Source: Plenodomus lindquistii
Taxonomy: Eukaryota > Ascomycota > Dothideomycetes > Pleosporales > Leptosphaeriaceae
Assembly (NCBI GenBank): GCA_025504975.1
Contig: JANUWI010000001.1
Span: forward strand, 3,720,001 to 3,784,000
Reading direction: 5' to 3'
DNA length: 64,000 nt
In this document: piece by piece, positions 52,818 through 64,000 of the stretch
How positions within the stretch are numbered: the stretch's first letter is position 1
Layout of the letters: every line of letters begins with the position of its first letter
Notes under the pieces: generated by a model
Database searches by the model: none
Told to the model about the DNA's origin: nothing
What the model saw: only the letters and a program-made list of their open reading frames with translations
Made by a program: the position numbers and the translations under genes

Positions 52818-54720
52818 ATGGCAACAGTTGCGCCGGTTACAATGGAACAAGCCCTGGCGGGTCGCCGAACGGGTTGGTTCGCAGACCGAGGCATCATCAC
52901 CGTAAACCTCCTGTTGGTGCTTTGCCAGATCTCATCATATGCGACTGGATACGATGGCTCCATGATGAGTATGCGCGTTTCCATCGTCATGTAAGGGCTC
53001 GAATTGACTGGTCTGCAGATGGTCTGCAGTCACTCGATGAATGGAAGGAGTTCTTCCATCAACCTGGTGCGAGCACTCTGGGTCTGTACGTTGTTCCTAC
53101 TCAAGCTTCTTTGGCAGCACTAACATGCAAAGTTTGAACGCTATCTACAACGTTGGCCAAGTCTGTTCAGTCCCGTTTAGCGCATACGCATGCGACCGCT
53201 TTGGACGTAAGCAGACGTTGATCTTCGGAGCGCTTATCATCTTCTTCGGCACTGGACTACAAGGAGGCGCTCAAAATAGTGAGCAGGGGTTCCACAAGCC
53301 TGAGCATAAGAAATGAATGCTAACACGTTTAGATGGAATGTTTATCGCCGCGCGAGGTATCATCGGCTTCGGGTTGGGCTTCAACATCACAGCTGCGCCG
53401 ATCTTGATTATGGAGCTTGCATTCCCTACCCAAAAAGCGCCGATGGTAAGCATTTACAACTCATTGTGGGGCCTCGGTGCTACTGTTGCCGCATGGACAA
53501 CTTACGGCACGTTTCGAATTATGAACACTTGGGCATGGAGAATCCCGTCTATCCTTCAAGCAACGTCTAGCATTATTCAGATCCTATGCTTTTGGTGGAT
53601 AGTGGAGTCGCCGCGTTGGCTGGTAAGCAAGGATCGTTGTGACGAAGCCCACGCCATTATCACTAGAGTAAGTACTTCCCAGCTTGGGTGTGAGTACGTG
53701 GGAAGATACAAGCTGACCTATACATAAACAGTATCATGCCAATGGCGACCCTCATGATCCCCTTGTGCTGCTTGAGCTAGAAGAGATCAAGGAGGCTCTC
53801 CGCCTCGAGAAAGAGTCGGCAACGACAGGTTCGTATGCAGCATTTTTCCAGACACGAGGCAACACCTTGCGATTCTTCATCATTCTTGCCGTGGGCTTCT
53901 TCTCCCAGTGGTCGGGGACTGGTCTTGTTACATACTACCTCACAATGATCCTAGACTCCATCGGCATCACGTCTCAGGACACCCAAACACTCATCAACGG
54001 TATTCTGACCATTTGGAATCTCGTCACTTCCCTTGGATTCTCGCTTGTCGTTGACAGATTCCGGCGTCGCACCATGTTCCTTACCTCCACAGCTTTGATG
54101 CTCGCCTGCTTCATCGTATGGACTGCACTTGAGTCGACATTCGAGCAGCAAGTAGAAAAGTCAAGCTCGGGCTCCCCGGCCCTTGGTAGGGCAATCCTTG
54201 CGCTTATTTTCCTGTTCAATGCGGCATTCAACCTCGCGTGGCAACCATTACAAGTTACTTACGTCGTCGAAATCATGCCATACCACATGCGAGCCAGGGT
54301 GAGTCGTCACAACGGCAGCTGTATAAGCAAGTCTCACGAATAACAGGGTCTAACGCTATACAACCTCTTCGTCTCCTCCGCGCTCATATTCAATCAGTAC
54401 GCGAACCCTATTGCGCTTGAGGCTATTGGATGGAAGTGTAAGACAATTCTAACCTATGCGGACCTCCAGTAATCACTAGGACTAATTCGTGTGTAGACTA
54501 TCTTGTGTACGATGTGTGGCTCTTTGTTGAGCTGCTGATTATTTACTTCTTGTTTGTCGAGACATCAGGATCATCTCTGGAGGAAATATCAGTCATCATT
54601 GACGGAGAAGAAGTTCGCGACGCGATGATCGAAGCTGTTGCAAAGGCCACAGATGCAAATGGAACATACGAAAAAGGCCCGGTAAGGGACGGTAAGGCGC
54701 TGACTGTCACTATTGTATAG
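52818..54720 (+). CDS. MFS sugar transporter (lactose-permease/hexose-transporter type)
   Basis: Seven exons (52818-52968, 53019-53085, 53133-53278, 53333-53667, 53732-54298, 54347-54437, 54497-54720) with introns of 47-64 bp give 526 residues and an unbroken frame. Sugar-porter signatures are present: SYATGYDGSMMNGLQSLDEWKEFF in the first helix/loop, DRFGRKQTLI after helix 2, AARGIIGFGLGF, WRIPSILQ, VESPRWLVSKDR after helix 6, then QWSGTGLVTYYL in helix 7 and FVETSGSSLEEI at the end of helix 12. The central loop links YHANGDPHDP to ELEEIKEALRLEKE. Such carriers import mono- or disaccharides by H+ symport across the plasma membrane; substrate cannot be fixed. It is the last gene before the AT-rich block, ending only about 55 bp from its border, yet shows no sign of RIP leakage in its coding sequence. 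Confidence 0.92.
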
Positions 54721-57700
54721 TAGCATCAATCGTGGCAAGCAAAGAGCGTCCCTACGTAGTATTGGGATGCAATTTTAGCGCTTGTTTAGTTTATATACTA
54801 ATAATAGAATAACTATTAGACTTATAAAATATAATTATTTACTAACTATAATATATTTTTTTTTATATTTAAAGCTATCTATATAGTGCCTAAAAAGATT
54901 CTAGATAATTAAAATACTTCTAGTAGAAGTTTTATAGTTTATAAAAAAAGCTTATAAAATTAAAAGCTAGATACTAGATTAAATCTAGATTATATTTTAT
55001 CTAGCTAGCTTTATATTTAAATTTAGTTTAAATAAATTTACTAGTAAAAAGATTTTTAACCTTTTACTTTTCTACGCTATATATAAAAGTAGCTAGTAGT
55101 TTTAAAACTTTCTATTTTAAAAAAAGTTATTAGAATTTTTATAGAGAATATTAGATATAAATATATTATAAATTTTAAAACCTAAAAAAATTTAAATCTA
55201 TAAAAATAGCTAATTTATTTAAAAATTTTAAAAATTAGTTTTTATAGTTTAGATAACTTTTAGTTTAGTTTTAAAGTTACTAAATTAATAATAAAAAAAT
55301 AGACTTTATTTTTTATTTTCTAGTAAATAGAATATTAGTAGGTATTTATAGTAGAATATATTTAGTTTTATATTTTTTTTATATTTTTTTAACTAGTTTT
55401 TAAATATTCTATATTTAAATAGCTAGATTATAAACTTTTTAGTAGTTAAACTTTTTAATAGAATTTACTACTTTAAAATAGTACTAGTTTTAGCTCTATC
55501 TAGATTTAAACTAAATTAAAACTAGTATAAAGGTACTACTCTAGCCTATTTAAAAAGAGAGTAGTATTATAGATTAAATCTATAACCTCTAGCTATTAGA
55601 GTTCTAGAGCTACCCTGCTAGCGCTAGGCTTAAATAAATATATTTTAGTTAGTAGAAATACTATAGTTCTACTTTATATATAGAAAACTAGCTCTCTATA
55701 TAGTATTTTACTTAAAAGGTTTAACTTATATAATCTATAAATACTTTTATAATTATTTATACTTTTATACTATACTATATTAATTTAATACCTAGAATAT
55801 TTTATATTAGCCTATTACTAGAAACTATACTTAGTAAATATATTAGTTATATAAAGTAATTATTTAGACTAATCTATATTTTTAAAGTACTATACTAACA
55901 CTACTATAACTACCTATATAGAATTACTATAGTAATAAAGCTCTATTATTATAACTATAGAATAAAATCTAAATATCTATAAATAAATTATTATATAAAG
56001 TTAGCACGTATAGATAGAATAGAGATAGTAATAGATATTTAGCTAGAAGCTTAGTATAGCCTAGTTATTTATATTAGCTAAAAAAATAAAAAGTATAAAT
56101 TAAATCTAGAGTAATAATAGTTACTAGAATACTAATAGAAAACTAAAGCTATTTTAAAAAAGCTAGTAGACGTAGTTATATAATATAGTAAAAGTAAACT
56201 AGCTATAAATTAGTATAAAAACTATAATTAAATATAAAAGTTAGATATATATATAACTATTTTTATTACTAATTATAATAAACTATATCTAATATATACT
56301 TTAACTATATAGTTTATTAAAGCTATTTTTTAAATATAATATTCTATAGTAATTATAAACTACTTTATCTATTAGTTTATTATACTAGTAGTATAGTACT
56401 ACTCTAACTATTAGATATAAACTACCTAGACTAAAGTACTTTAGAACGCTATATATTTATATTTATAGATTTTAAATATAGTACTAGTATATTTAATAAA
56501 CTAGAACTAGGCTTTTTTTTATAGTAAATATAGATATATTAAATTTATAGACTATTACTAGTAATATTTAAAATACTAAGCTCTAACTAGTATACTAAGT
56601 ATTTTTAGGTAATAAGCTTTAAACTAAGTTTATAACTAAAAGTAAATATTAAAAAAGTAACTTGTATAAATTATTTATAGCTTAAAAAGTTAGTTTATAT
56701 AAAAATAATAATACTAGCGCACCTACTACTATATATAATAAATAGATAGAGTATATTTAAAAGTGTTACTATAACTATAATTTAAATAGAGCTTAACTAG
56801 AAATTTTTAATAAAACAATACTATAGCATATAGAGTTATCTATAATAGTAAATATATAAACTATTATAACTTTAAAAACTTTCTTAGTAGTTTTAAAAAT
56901 TAGTTACGTTATTATTAAAATAAATAATAATAATAAAAAAATTAAAAAGTAAAATATATATAAATCTACCTCTAATAAATTAGACTATACTAACTAAGTA
57001 TATAAATACTCTAGCCTATAATTTAATATAACTAGCTAAGGAATAATTACTCTATATAACTTTATACCTTTGACTAAAGCTATTATTACTAATAATAAAG
57101 TAGTATACTAAACTATAGAGAGAAATTTAATACTCTACTCTAACTATATAGTAAAAGTTTATAAACTCTAATAAATTTAGCTAAAGTATAATACTTTTTT
57201 TAAATAGTAGAAAGTTTCTACTAACTTTAAAAATTATATAGCTTTTTTATATAAAAACTATATATTTTATAAATAACTCTATAAATATACTAAATAATAT
57301 AAAGTACTATAAAATAAATATAAGTATATAAAAAAAACGCTAATTAGCTTAAATAAAAATACTATAATATATTTAAAAACTATACTAAAGCCTATAAAAA
57401 AGTAAAAGTTTAGATTTAAATTATTATAAATCTATAATAGAAAGTTAGAAATATTTATTAATAATTTATTTAAAGCTTTTATCTATTTAGTATACTTAAT
57501 TATAATATAGTTTTACCTATTTTAATACTATAATAACTAAATATAAGCTTTATAAATACTATATTCTTTTTCTAAATACTATATAGTTTATATTCTTTTT
57601 TTTTCTAGTAAATTACTATTTAATTTATTTTATTTACTTTCTCGTATATATATAGCTATATTATCTATATATAGTTAAGCTTTTTATATACTAGATATTT

Positions 57701-58239
57701 AAACCTTCTCTAGTAAAAAAAATAATAACTTTAAAAAATAGTATAGAACTATAATAAATAAATATAAAATTTTTAGAAAAAAATACTATCTAAAATATCT
57801 AGAGAATTTTATATAAAGTAAAGTATAGGTACTAGTTAAATATATCTATTTTAATATATATATAGAGCTGTTAAATATATAATACCCTTTCTATAGATAT
57901 AATATTTATTAGAAAATTACTAAAGCTAAAGCTAAGCTAGTTAATAGTAGTTTATAATAAAAACCTAGTAAATTATACTCTATTTAAAAAGTTTAATGTA
58001 TAGCTATAGTTACTATTATAAATTATAGTAACTAAACTATAGTTATATATACCTAGCGTTTTATATAATAAAGCTTTATATAAGTAATATTAAATAGTTT
58101 ATAATCTAGTAAATTACTAGTTTAGTTTTTAATATAAGCTTAATACCTAGACTAAGTCTATAATAAAATTTTTTTTAGGTTATTTAAAATTAAACTATCT
58201 ATAAAAAAAAGTTTAAAGTAAACTAGAAAGTTTACTTTA

Positions 58240-59626
58240 ATAACTAATACCTATAGAATTTTTAATTATAGCTAGTAATTAGTTAAAATATAGCCTAAAC
58301 GCCTATACTAAAGTTTTAGAAAAAACTTAGAATTTATAGAAGTATTAGTATTTAAAGGTTTACTAGTAAAAAGTATAATAATAAATATATAAAATCTATA
58401 TTAGTTATATAATTATAATATTAAATAGCTACTAAAATTAATAAGCGTAGTTATTTTAGTCTAAAGTATATATAGACTAAGTACGTAATTATAATTTAAT
58501 AATTATACTAAAATTAGAAATTATAAAGCTTACTAACTATAAAATGCTTATATAGAGAGGGTTTTATATAAAAAAAACTTCTAGCTTTTTTTAAACTAAA
58601 CTTTTTTTTACTTATTATTTTTCTATAATATACTTATTAACGCTTTTATATATAATAACTAACTATAACTCTAGTACTATAGTATTATTATCTCTATTAA
58701 ATAAAAGCCTATTAATATTAGTATAATATAATTTAAATAGACTAAAAATCTATATTTTAAATAGCGCTAAAAGACGCGTTCTAACTAGATAATCTAGCTT
58801 TTTTAAAAATATAAACTTTATAGATAGCTTTAACTTCTTTATATAAACTAAAAATAATAACTTTATATTATAAGTTATTATCTATATATCTATATTATAT
58901 TCTTTTACTATTATAGCTTACTATTCTATTTAAACTTATTAAAGAGTTTTTTTAATAAAATTATTTATACCTTTTAGTAGTCTATTAAAAATACTAATAG
59001 TACTAAAATACTATTTAAATATATTTTACTACTTATAGTAATCTAAATATATACTAAATATAATCTATTATTTAGAATTATTATTTTTAATTAGTAAATA
59101 TTCTAGGTTAGCTTAGTATATAATTATAAATAAATACTTTTTTATTATTATTATATATTTATAACTATGTATTATAGTACTTATTTTTCTCTATTAGATT
59201 TCTTATTTAAAGTAACTAAACTTTTTATATAACTTATCTATTTTCTAGTAGTATTATAGATAATCTATAATACTATTAATAGTAGTCTTTTAGGTATTAA
59301 AAAACTTTTTTTTAAATATTTTAGTTTTAAGCGCTATTAAACTAAGATTATTAATAATTTTTAGATTATTTAGTTTAGTTATTAGCTATATCTATAACTA
59401 TATAAACTATAACTAAATAAACTACTACTTTTTTTAGATACTAAATAGTAACTATAAGTTTATAACGCCTATTTTTATAATAGCTATACTTTAAAAAAGC
59501 TTTTTGTTATAAAAACTTTACTACTACTATATAGTAGCTATAGTATACTAGTTTTATATATAGTCTATTATACTAATAGCTAAATCTATACTAATAAACT
59601 TTACTAGTATATTTACTTTAATACCT
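58240..59626. repeat. Direct repeat copy A (1.39 kb), more heavily mutated
   Basis: Matches 62523-63909 base for base at a nearly constant offset of about 4283. Differences are largely transitions, and copy A carries T or A at most of them, so it is the more RIP-mutated copy. Confidence 0.8.
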
Positions 59627-60160
59627 ACTACTCTAGCCTATTTAGAAAGAGAGTAGTGCGTAAAAGATTACTTTTATTTTATTTTTAAAAAGAGTACTAT
59701 ATAGAAAATTACTTTTATAATATATATTTTTAAATATAGTATCTAGCTTCTAGAGCTAATAATACTTTCTAATAGCTCTATTTAATATTAAACTTTTTAT
59801 AACTTTAGTATTATAGTTACTTTATTTATATACTATACTACTACTTTTTTTTTCTATTTATTTTATATATAGTTTTTTTATACTATTTTTATATATAAAA
59901 ATGTAGTTTTTTTTTATTTATCTATTTTTATTATATTTATAGGTATTAGCTTTATACTATAGTATTTTATTATTAGCTTATTACTTAGTAGAATAAGTTT
60001 ATATCTACTACTTTAGCCTATTTAGAAAAAAAGTAGTGCGTAGAAAATTACTTTTATTCTATTTTAAAAAAAAATACTACGTAAGAGTATAAACTAGAAC
60101 TCTAGAAAACTTTACTAATATCTATATTCTAACTTCTAGGTTAATTCTATTCTATTTATA

Positions 60161-60411
60161 TTTAGCTTCTAGAGCTAGACCTATAGTATTTAATTTATAT
60201 CTAGCTTCTAGAGCTAGATCTATAGTATCTATTTTATATCTAGCTTCTAGAGCTAGACCTACTTAGTATTTTTATATCTAGCTTCTAGAGCTAGACCTAT
60301 AGTACCTATCTCTATCTAGCTTCTAGAGCTAGATCTACTTAGTATTTTTATATCTAGCTTCTAGAGCTAGACTTTTAGTATTACTTTTATTTAGCTTCTA
60401 AAGCTAGATAA
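60161..60411. repeat. Tandem minisatellite, about seven copies of a ~38-bp unit
   Basis: Units share the near-palindromic core TAGCTTCTAGAGCTAGA, separated by 15-22 bp spacers such as CCTATAGTATTTAATTTATA. Isolated relics of the core occur near 62325-62345 and at 59747-59757. Confidence 0.8.
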
Positions 60412-62092
60412 TCTACGTGTACCTACTATTTTATAATCTATTAATAGTTATTAATATTATAGCGTTTTTCTAAAAACTATAACTATATAGCTATTTTTTT
60501 ATTTAATTTTTACTATATACTTTTTAAAGATACTACTACTCTATATTTATAACTATTTTTTTATACTGCTCTAGATAAGTTATATAAATTAGTATAGAGC
60601 TAGCTAATATAACTATATTTTCTACTATATAATTCTTTATCTATTATTTAATCTACTTATATTATTTTTATATATAATAAAGTAGTTTTTTTTACTATAT
60701 TAACTAACTTTTTTATATATACTAAATAATACTTACTACTTACATTTAATACTACTATATATAAATTTTTATACTTTACTATATTTAGTATAATTAAAAT
60801 AGTTTATTTTAATAGATAATATATAAATAGTATTATAAATTTTATTACTTTAGATACTATTTATCTATACTATATGCTATAAAATATAGCCTCTATTTAC
60901 TAGAATTATACTTTAATAATATTTTCTAGAGTAGAGGTTTAATAGATAGCGCGTATATTAATATATAGTAGTATAGTAAAACCTAAGTTTTTTAGTAATA
61001 GCTATAGACTTTTAAATTCTATATTATATATATTAGGCTTTTTATAGTCTAGTTAAATACGTTTATATAGAATTTTACTTTTTTTTTTAAAATATATAAA
61101 GCTATATTATATATACTTTTAGAAGTTATATTTATTTACTTAATCTATAAACTACGCCTCTAGCTCTAGGTTTTTAAAAAAGTTTAAAAAATCTAATTTA
61201 AATAAATTTATTTTTTTATATTACTACTAGAGAAAAAGTAAATTAATAATAAATATAGTATTATTAAACGTTACTACTATAAAAGCTAAAGTAAAGTAGC
61301 TTTTTACTAGCTTACCTCTCTAATCTACTCTTTTTAAATTTCTAGTTAAAAAGGCGAATTATATCTATCTATTTTTTTAAAATAGTAGTATTAGCTTAGT
61401 GTGTATTATACTATACTATTTTAGTATTAGAGAATATAGAACTTATTAATTACTATATACTTTACTACTTTTAAACTAGTACTAAATATATTATATAGCT
61501 ACCTATATAGAATATATATTTTAAAAATCTATTATCTATATAAACTAGTTTATATTTTAAATAAAAGAAATTAATATAGCTTTATTAAAGTAGTAGACCT
61601 ATAGTATATTTTATAAAGTTAAATTATTACTATATTATTTCTAATATATCTAGATAGATTATAAAGTATTTTTTATAAATATTTAAAAAGAATATATATA
61701 TATCTAGCATAGCCTTTTTAATTATAGTTTAATTATAAGTTCTCTAGAAGTATTTTTATTACTTTATACCTTTTTTTTAATTTAATAACTATTTAGTAAT
61801 AGATAGGTAGTATAGGTTCTATAATATAGTAGCTTATTATAAACTTTTACCTTCTTTTTTTTACTTTCTAGAGTTACATCTATTATTTTAATAATATAGT
61901 AAAAACGTAGTAAAAAGCTTATAATAAAAGTAAAAAAGTAATTTAATAACTAAATAAGTATATAATACTATAGATAAAGTATTAAATAAGTAGCGTAATT
62001 TACTATATAGCTTTAAATAAAAAGCTTTACTAATAAATTAGTTTATACTATTTACCTATTAGACTATTTATATTTAGTAGGCTATATATATT

Positions 62093-62193
62093 ATACCCTC
62101 TACTATATATATATAACTCTCTACTATATAAATATAACTTTTTACTATATATATATATAATCTTTTACTATATATATATAACTTTCTACTACG
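62093..62193. repeat. Short AT tandem repeat, about four copies
   Basis: Repeats of CTACTATATATATATAACTYT-like units of about 25-30 bp inside the AT-rich block. Confidence 0.6.
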
Positions 62194-62522
62194 CGTATAG
62201 ACTAACTACATATTATTCTCTATACTTTTTTTATATACTTTTATTTTATCTAGTATAGATATTAAAATTAGTTAGTTTATACTTTAAATTATACTCTATT
62301 ATATAGCTAAACTATATACTCTATATCTAGCTTCTAAAACTAGATATTAATTATCTAAATATACCTAGCCTCTATAGCTAGACTCTAACTATATTATCTA
62401 CGTATAAAGCCTATAGATAATAATATTTTAAAAAACTATAAAATAGATGTTAAAATATATTATTATAGAACTCTAACTCTTATTATATAAATAAAAAAAA
62501 TAAGTTAATAAAGTATAGTTAG

Positions 62523-63909
62523 TAATACTAATACCTATAGAATTTTTAATTATAGCTAGTAATTAGTAAAAATGTAGCCTAAGCGCCTACGCTAAAGTTT
62601 TAGAAAAAACTTAGAATCTATAGAAGTATTAGTATTTAAAGGTTTGCTAGTAAAAAGCGTAATAATAAATACGTAGAATCTATATTAGTTATATAATTAT
62701 AATATTAAACAGCTACTAAAATTAATAAGTAGGGCTATTTTAGCCTAAAGTACGTATAGACTAAGTATATAATTACAATCTAATAGTTATACTAAAATTA
62801 GAAATTATAGAGTTTACTAACTATAAAATGCTTATATAGAGGGGGTTTAGTCTAAAAGAAGCTAGAAGCTTTTTTTAGACTAAACCCCTTTTTACCTATT
62901 ACCTCTCTATAATATGCCTATTAATGCTTTTATATATAATAACTAACTATAACTCTAGTACTATAGTATTATTATCTCTATTAAATAACAGCCTATTAAT
63001 ATTAGTATAATATAATATAAATAGATTAGAAACCTACTTTTTAAATAGCGCTAAAAAACGCGTTCTAACTAGATAATCTAGTTTTTCTAAAAACGCGAAC
63101 TCTACAGGTAGCTCTAACTCCTCTATATAAGCTAAAAATAATAGCTCTATATTATAAGCTATTACCTGCGTATCTATATTATATTTCTTTACTATTATAG
63201 CCTACTATTCTACCTAAACTTATAAAAAAGTCTTTTTAATAAAATTATTCGCACCTTTTAGTAGTATGCTAAAAATGCTAATAGTACTAAAGTACTACTT
63301 AAATATATTCTACTACTTACTCTAATCTAAATACGTGCTAAACGCAATCTATTACTTAGAATTATTATTTTTAATTAGTAAACGTTCTAGGTTAGCTTAG
63401 TATATAGTTATAAATAAGTGCTTTTTTACTATTATTATATATTTATAACTACGTATTCTAGTACCTATTTTCCTCTATTAGATTTCTAATTTAAAGTAAC
63501 TAAACTTTTTATATAACTTGTCTATTTTCTAGTAATGTTGCAGATAATCTATAATACTATTAATAGCAGTTTTTTAGGCATTAAAGAACTTTTTTTTAAA
63601 CGTTTTAGTTTTAAGCGCTGTTAAACTAAGCTTATTAATAACCTCTAGATTATTTAGTTTAGTTATAAGCTGTGTCTGTAACTATACAGGCTGTAACTAA
63701 ATAAACTACTACTTTTTTTAAATACTAAGCAGTAACTACAAGCTTATAACGCCTATTTTTATAATAGCTATACTTTAAAAAAGCTTTTTTCTATAAAAAT
63801 TTTACTACTACTATATAGTAGCTATAGTATACTAGTTTTGTATATAGTCTATTACACTAATAGCTAAATCTATACTAATAAACCTTGCTACTGCATTTAC
63901 TCTAATACC
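62523..63909. repeat. Direct repeat copy B (1.39 kb), less mutated
   Basis: Partner of 58240-59626. It keeps more C and G, for example GCCTAAGCGCCTACGC where copy A has GCCTAAACGCCTATAC. It also contains the intact 16-bp inverted repeat at 62842-62888, and is the better start for identifying the original element. Confidence 0.8.
62842..62888. repeat. Perfect 16-bp inverted repeat (hairpin)
   Basis: GGGGTTTAGTCTAAAA at 62842-62857 is the exact reverse complement of 62873-62888, with a 15-nt loop that itself contains AAGCTAGAAGCTT-like symmetry. In copy A the corresponding site (about 58559-58605) is degraded by transitions. Confidence 0.85.
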
Positions 63910-64000
63910 TAGTAGTTTTTTTACTTAATTCTAATATTATTATTATTTAATTATAATTATTTAATTTAACTATGCTTTAACCTAGTTTTTATTACTTACT

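Larger units (their letters stand above)
54775..64000. repeat. AT-rich RIP-degraded repeat block, gene-free
   Basis: Composition changes abruptly at about 54775 to a sequence almost entirely of A and T, with G and C surviving mainly in CTAG, AGCT and TAGC contexts. No long open frame survives in any frame. Internal repeats are diverged mainly by transitions (C/T, G/A), the signature of RIP acting on duplicated elements in ascomycetes. The block runs off the right edge. Original elements are probably transposons but no coding remnant can be named. Confidence 0.85.

Noticed and set aside
44878..54720. Secondary-metabolite gene cluster around the BBE oxidase
   Set aside because: An oxidase and two transporters are present, but there is no PKS, NRPS, terpene cyclase, DMATS or cluster-type Zn2Cys6 regulator in the window.
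54775..64000. Centromere or telomere-proximal region
   Set aside because: AT-rich RIP blocks occur at many sites; no telomeric repeats are seen and nothing specific to centromeres can be read from sequence alone.

Overview
The window is a piece of a filamentous ascomycete chromosome, most likely Dothideomycetes/Pleosporales. Evidence: genes carry short introns (about 46-100 bp) with fungal donors and CTAAC/CTAAT-type branch sites; the families include a HET-domain protein, a TmpA-like conidiation protein and NCS1/MFS permeases; and the right end (about 54.77-64.0 kb) is a gene-free AT-rich block with the transition-biased decay expected of repeat-induced point mutation (RIP). The lineage is inferred from style and gene content, not from a search.

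Layout. 1-299 (+): 3' end of a tannase/feruloyl esterase. 1846-5500 (-): mitochondrial DNA polymerase gamma (MIP1), divergent from a RING E3 ligase with SUMO-interacting motifs (5766-6811, +). 7348-8265 (+): L-lactate dehydrogenase, followed directly by about 3.2 kb of roughly thirteen degenerate ~250-bp tandem units, most with a TATA-like box (8.4-11.6 kb). 12779-13108 (+): small mitochondrial membrane protein. 14777-16683 (-): seven-exon TmpA-like membrane oxidoreductase. 19113-19913 (+): GFA-domain protein. 20445-25336 (-): 1554-residue fusion of an indoleamine-2,3-dioxygenase-like heme domain, an FAD/NADPH reductase and a cytochrome b5 domain. 28112-28583 (-): eight-cysteine small secreted protein. 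29352-29937 (+): relic resembling an acyl-CoA oxidase C-terminus. 30563-32139 (-): ceramide synthase. 33173-35847 (+): membrane/ankyrin-like gene with disruptions. 36076-38090 (-) and 38454-40076 (+): UVRAG/Vps38-like protein and mL67/Mhr1-like protein sharing a divergent promoter. 40998-41533: tRNA-like relic and a small AT-rich island. 41534-44503 (-): HET-ankyrin protein. 44878-46584 (-): secreted BBE-type FAD oxidase. 47315-48483 (+): F-box-like protein. 50066-51683 (+): purine-cytosine permease. 52818-54720 (+): MFS sugar transporter. 54775-64000: RIP-degraded repeat block.

How they fit together. The left two-thirds is mainly housekeeping: mtDNA replication, mitochondrial ribosome/recombination, sphingolipid synthesis, endosome/autophagy PI3-kinase and SUMO-directed ubiquitylation. 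Accessory genes (secreted Cys-rich protein, HET-ankyrin, BBE oxidase, two permeases) increase toward the AT-rich block, which fits a two-compartment genome. The most unusual gene is the heme-dioxygenase fusion, which appears to carry its own NADPH-to-heme electron path in one polypeptide. The most unusual non-coding structure is the tandem array downstream of the lactate dehydrogenase.
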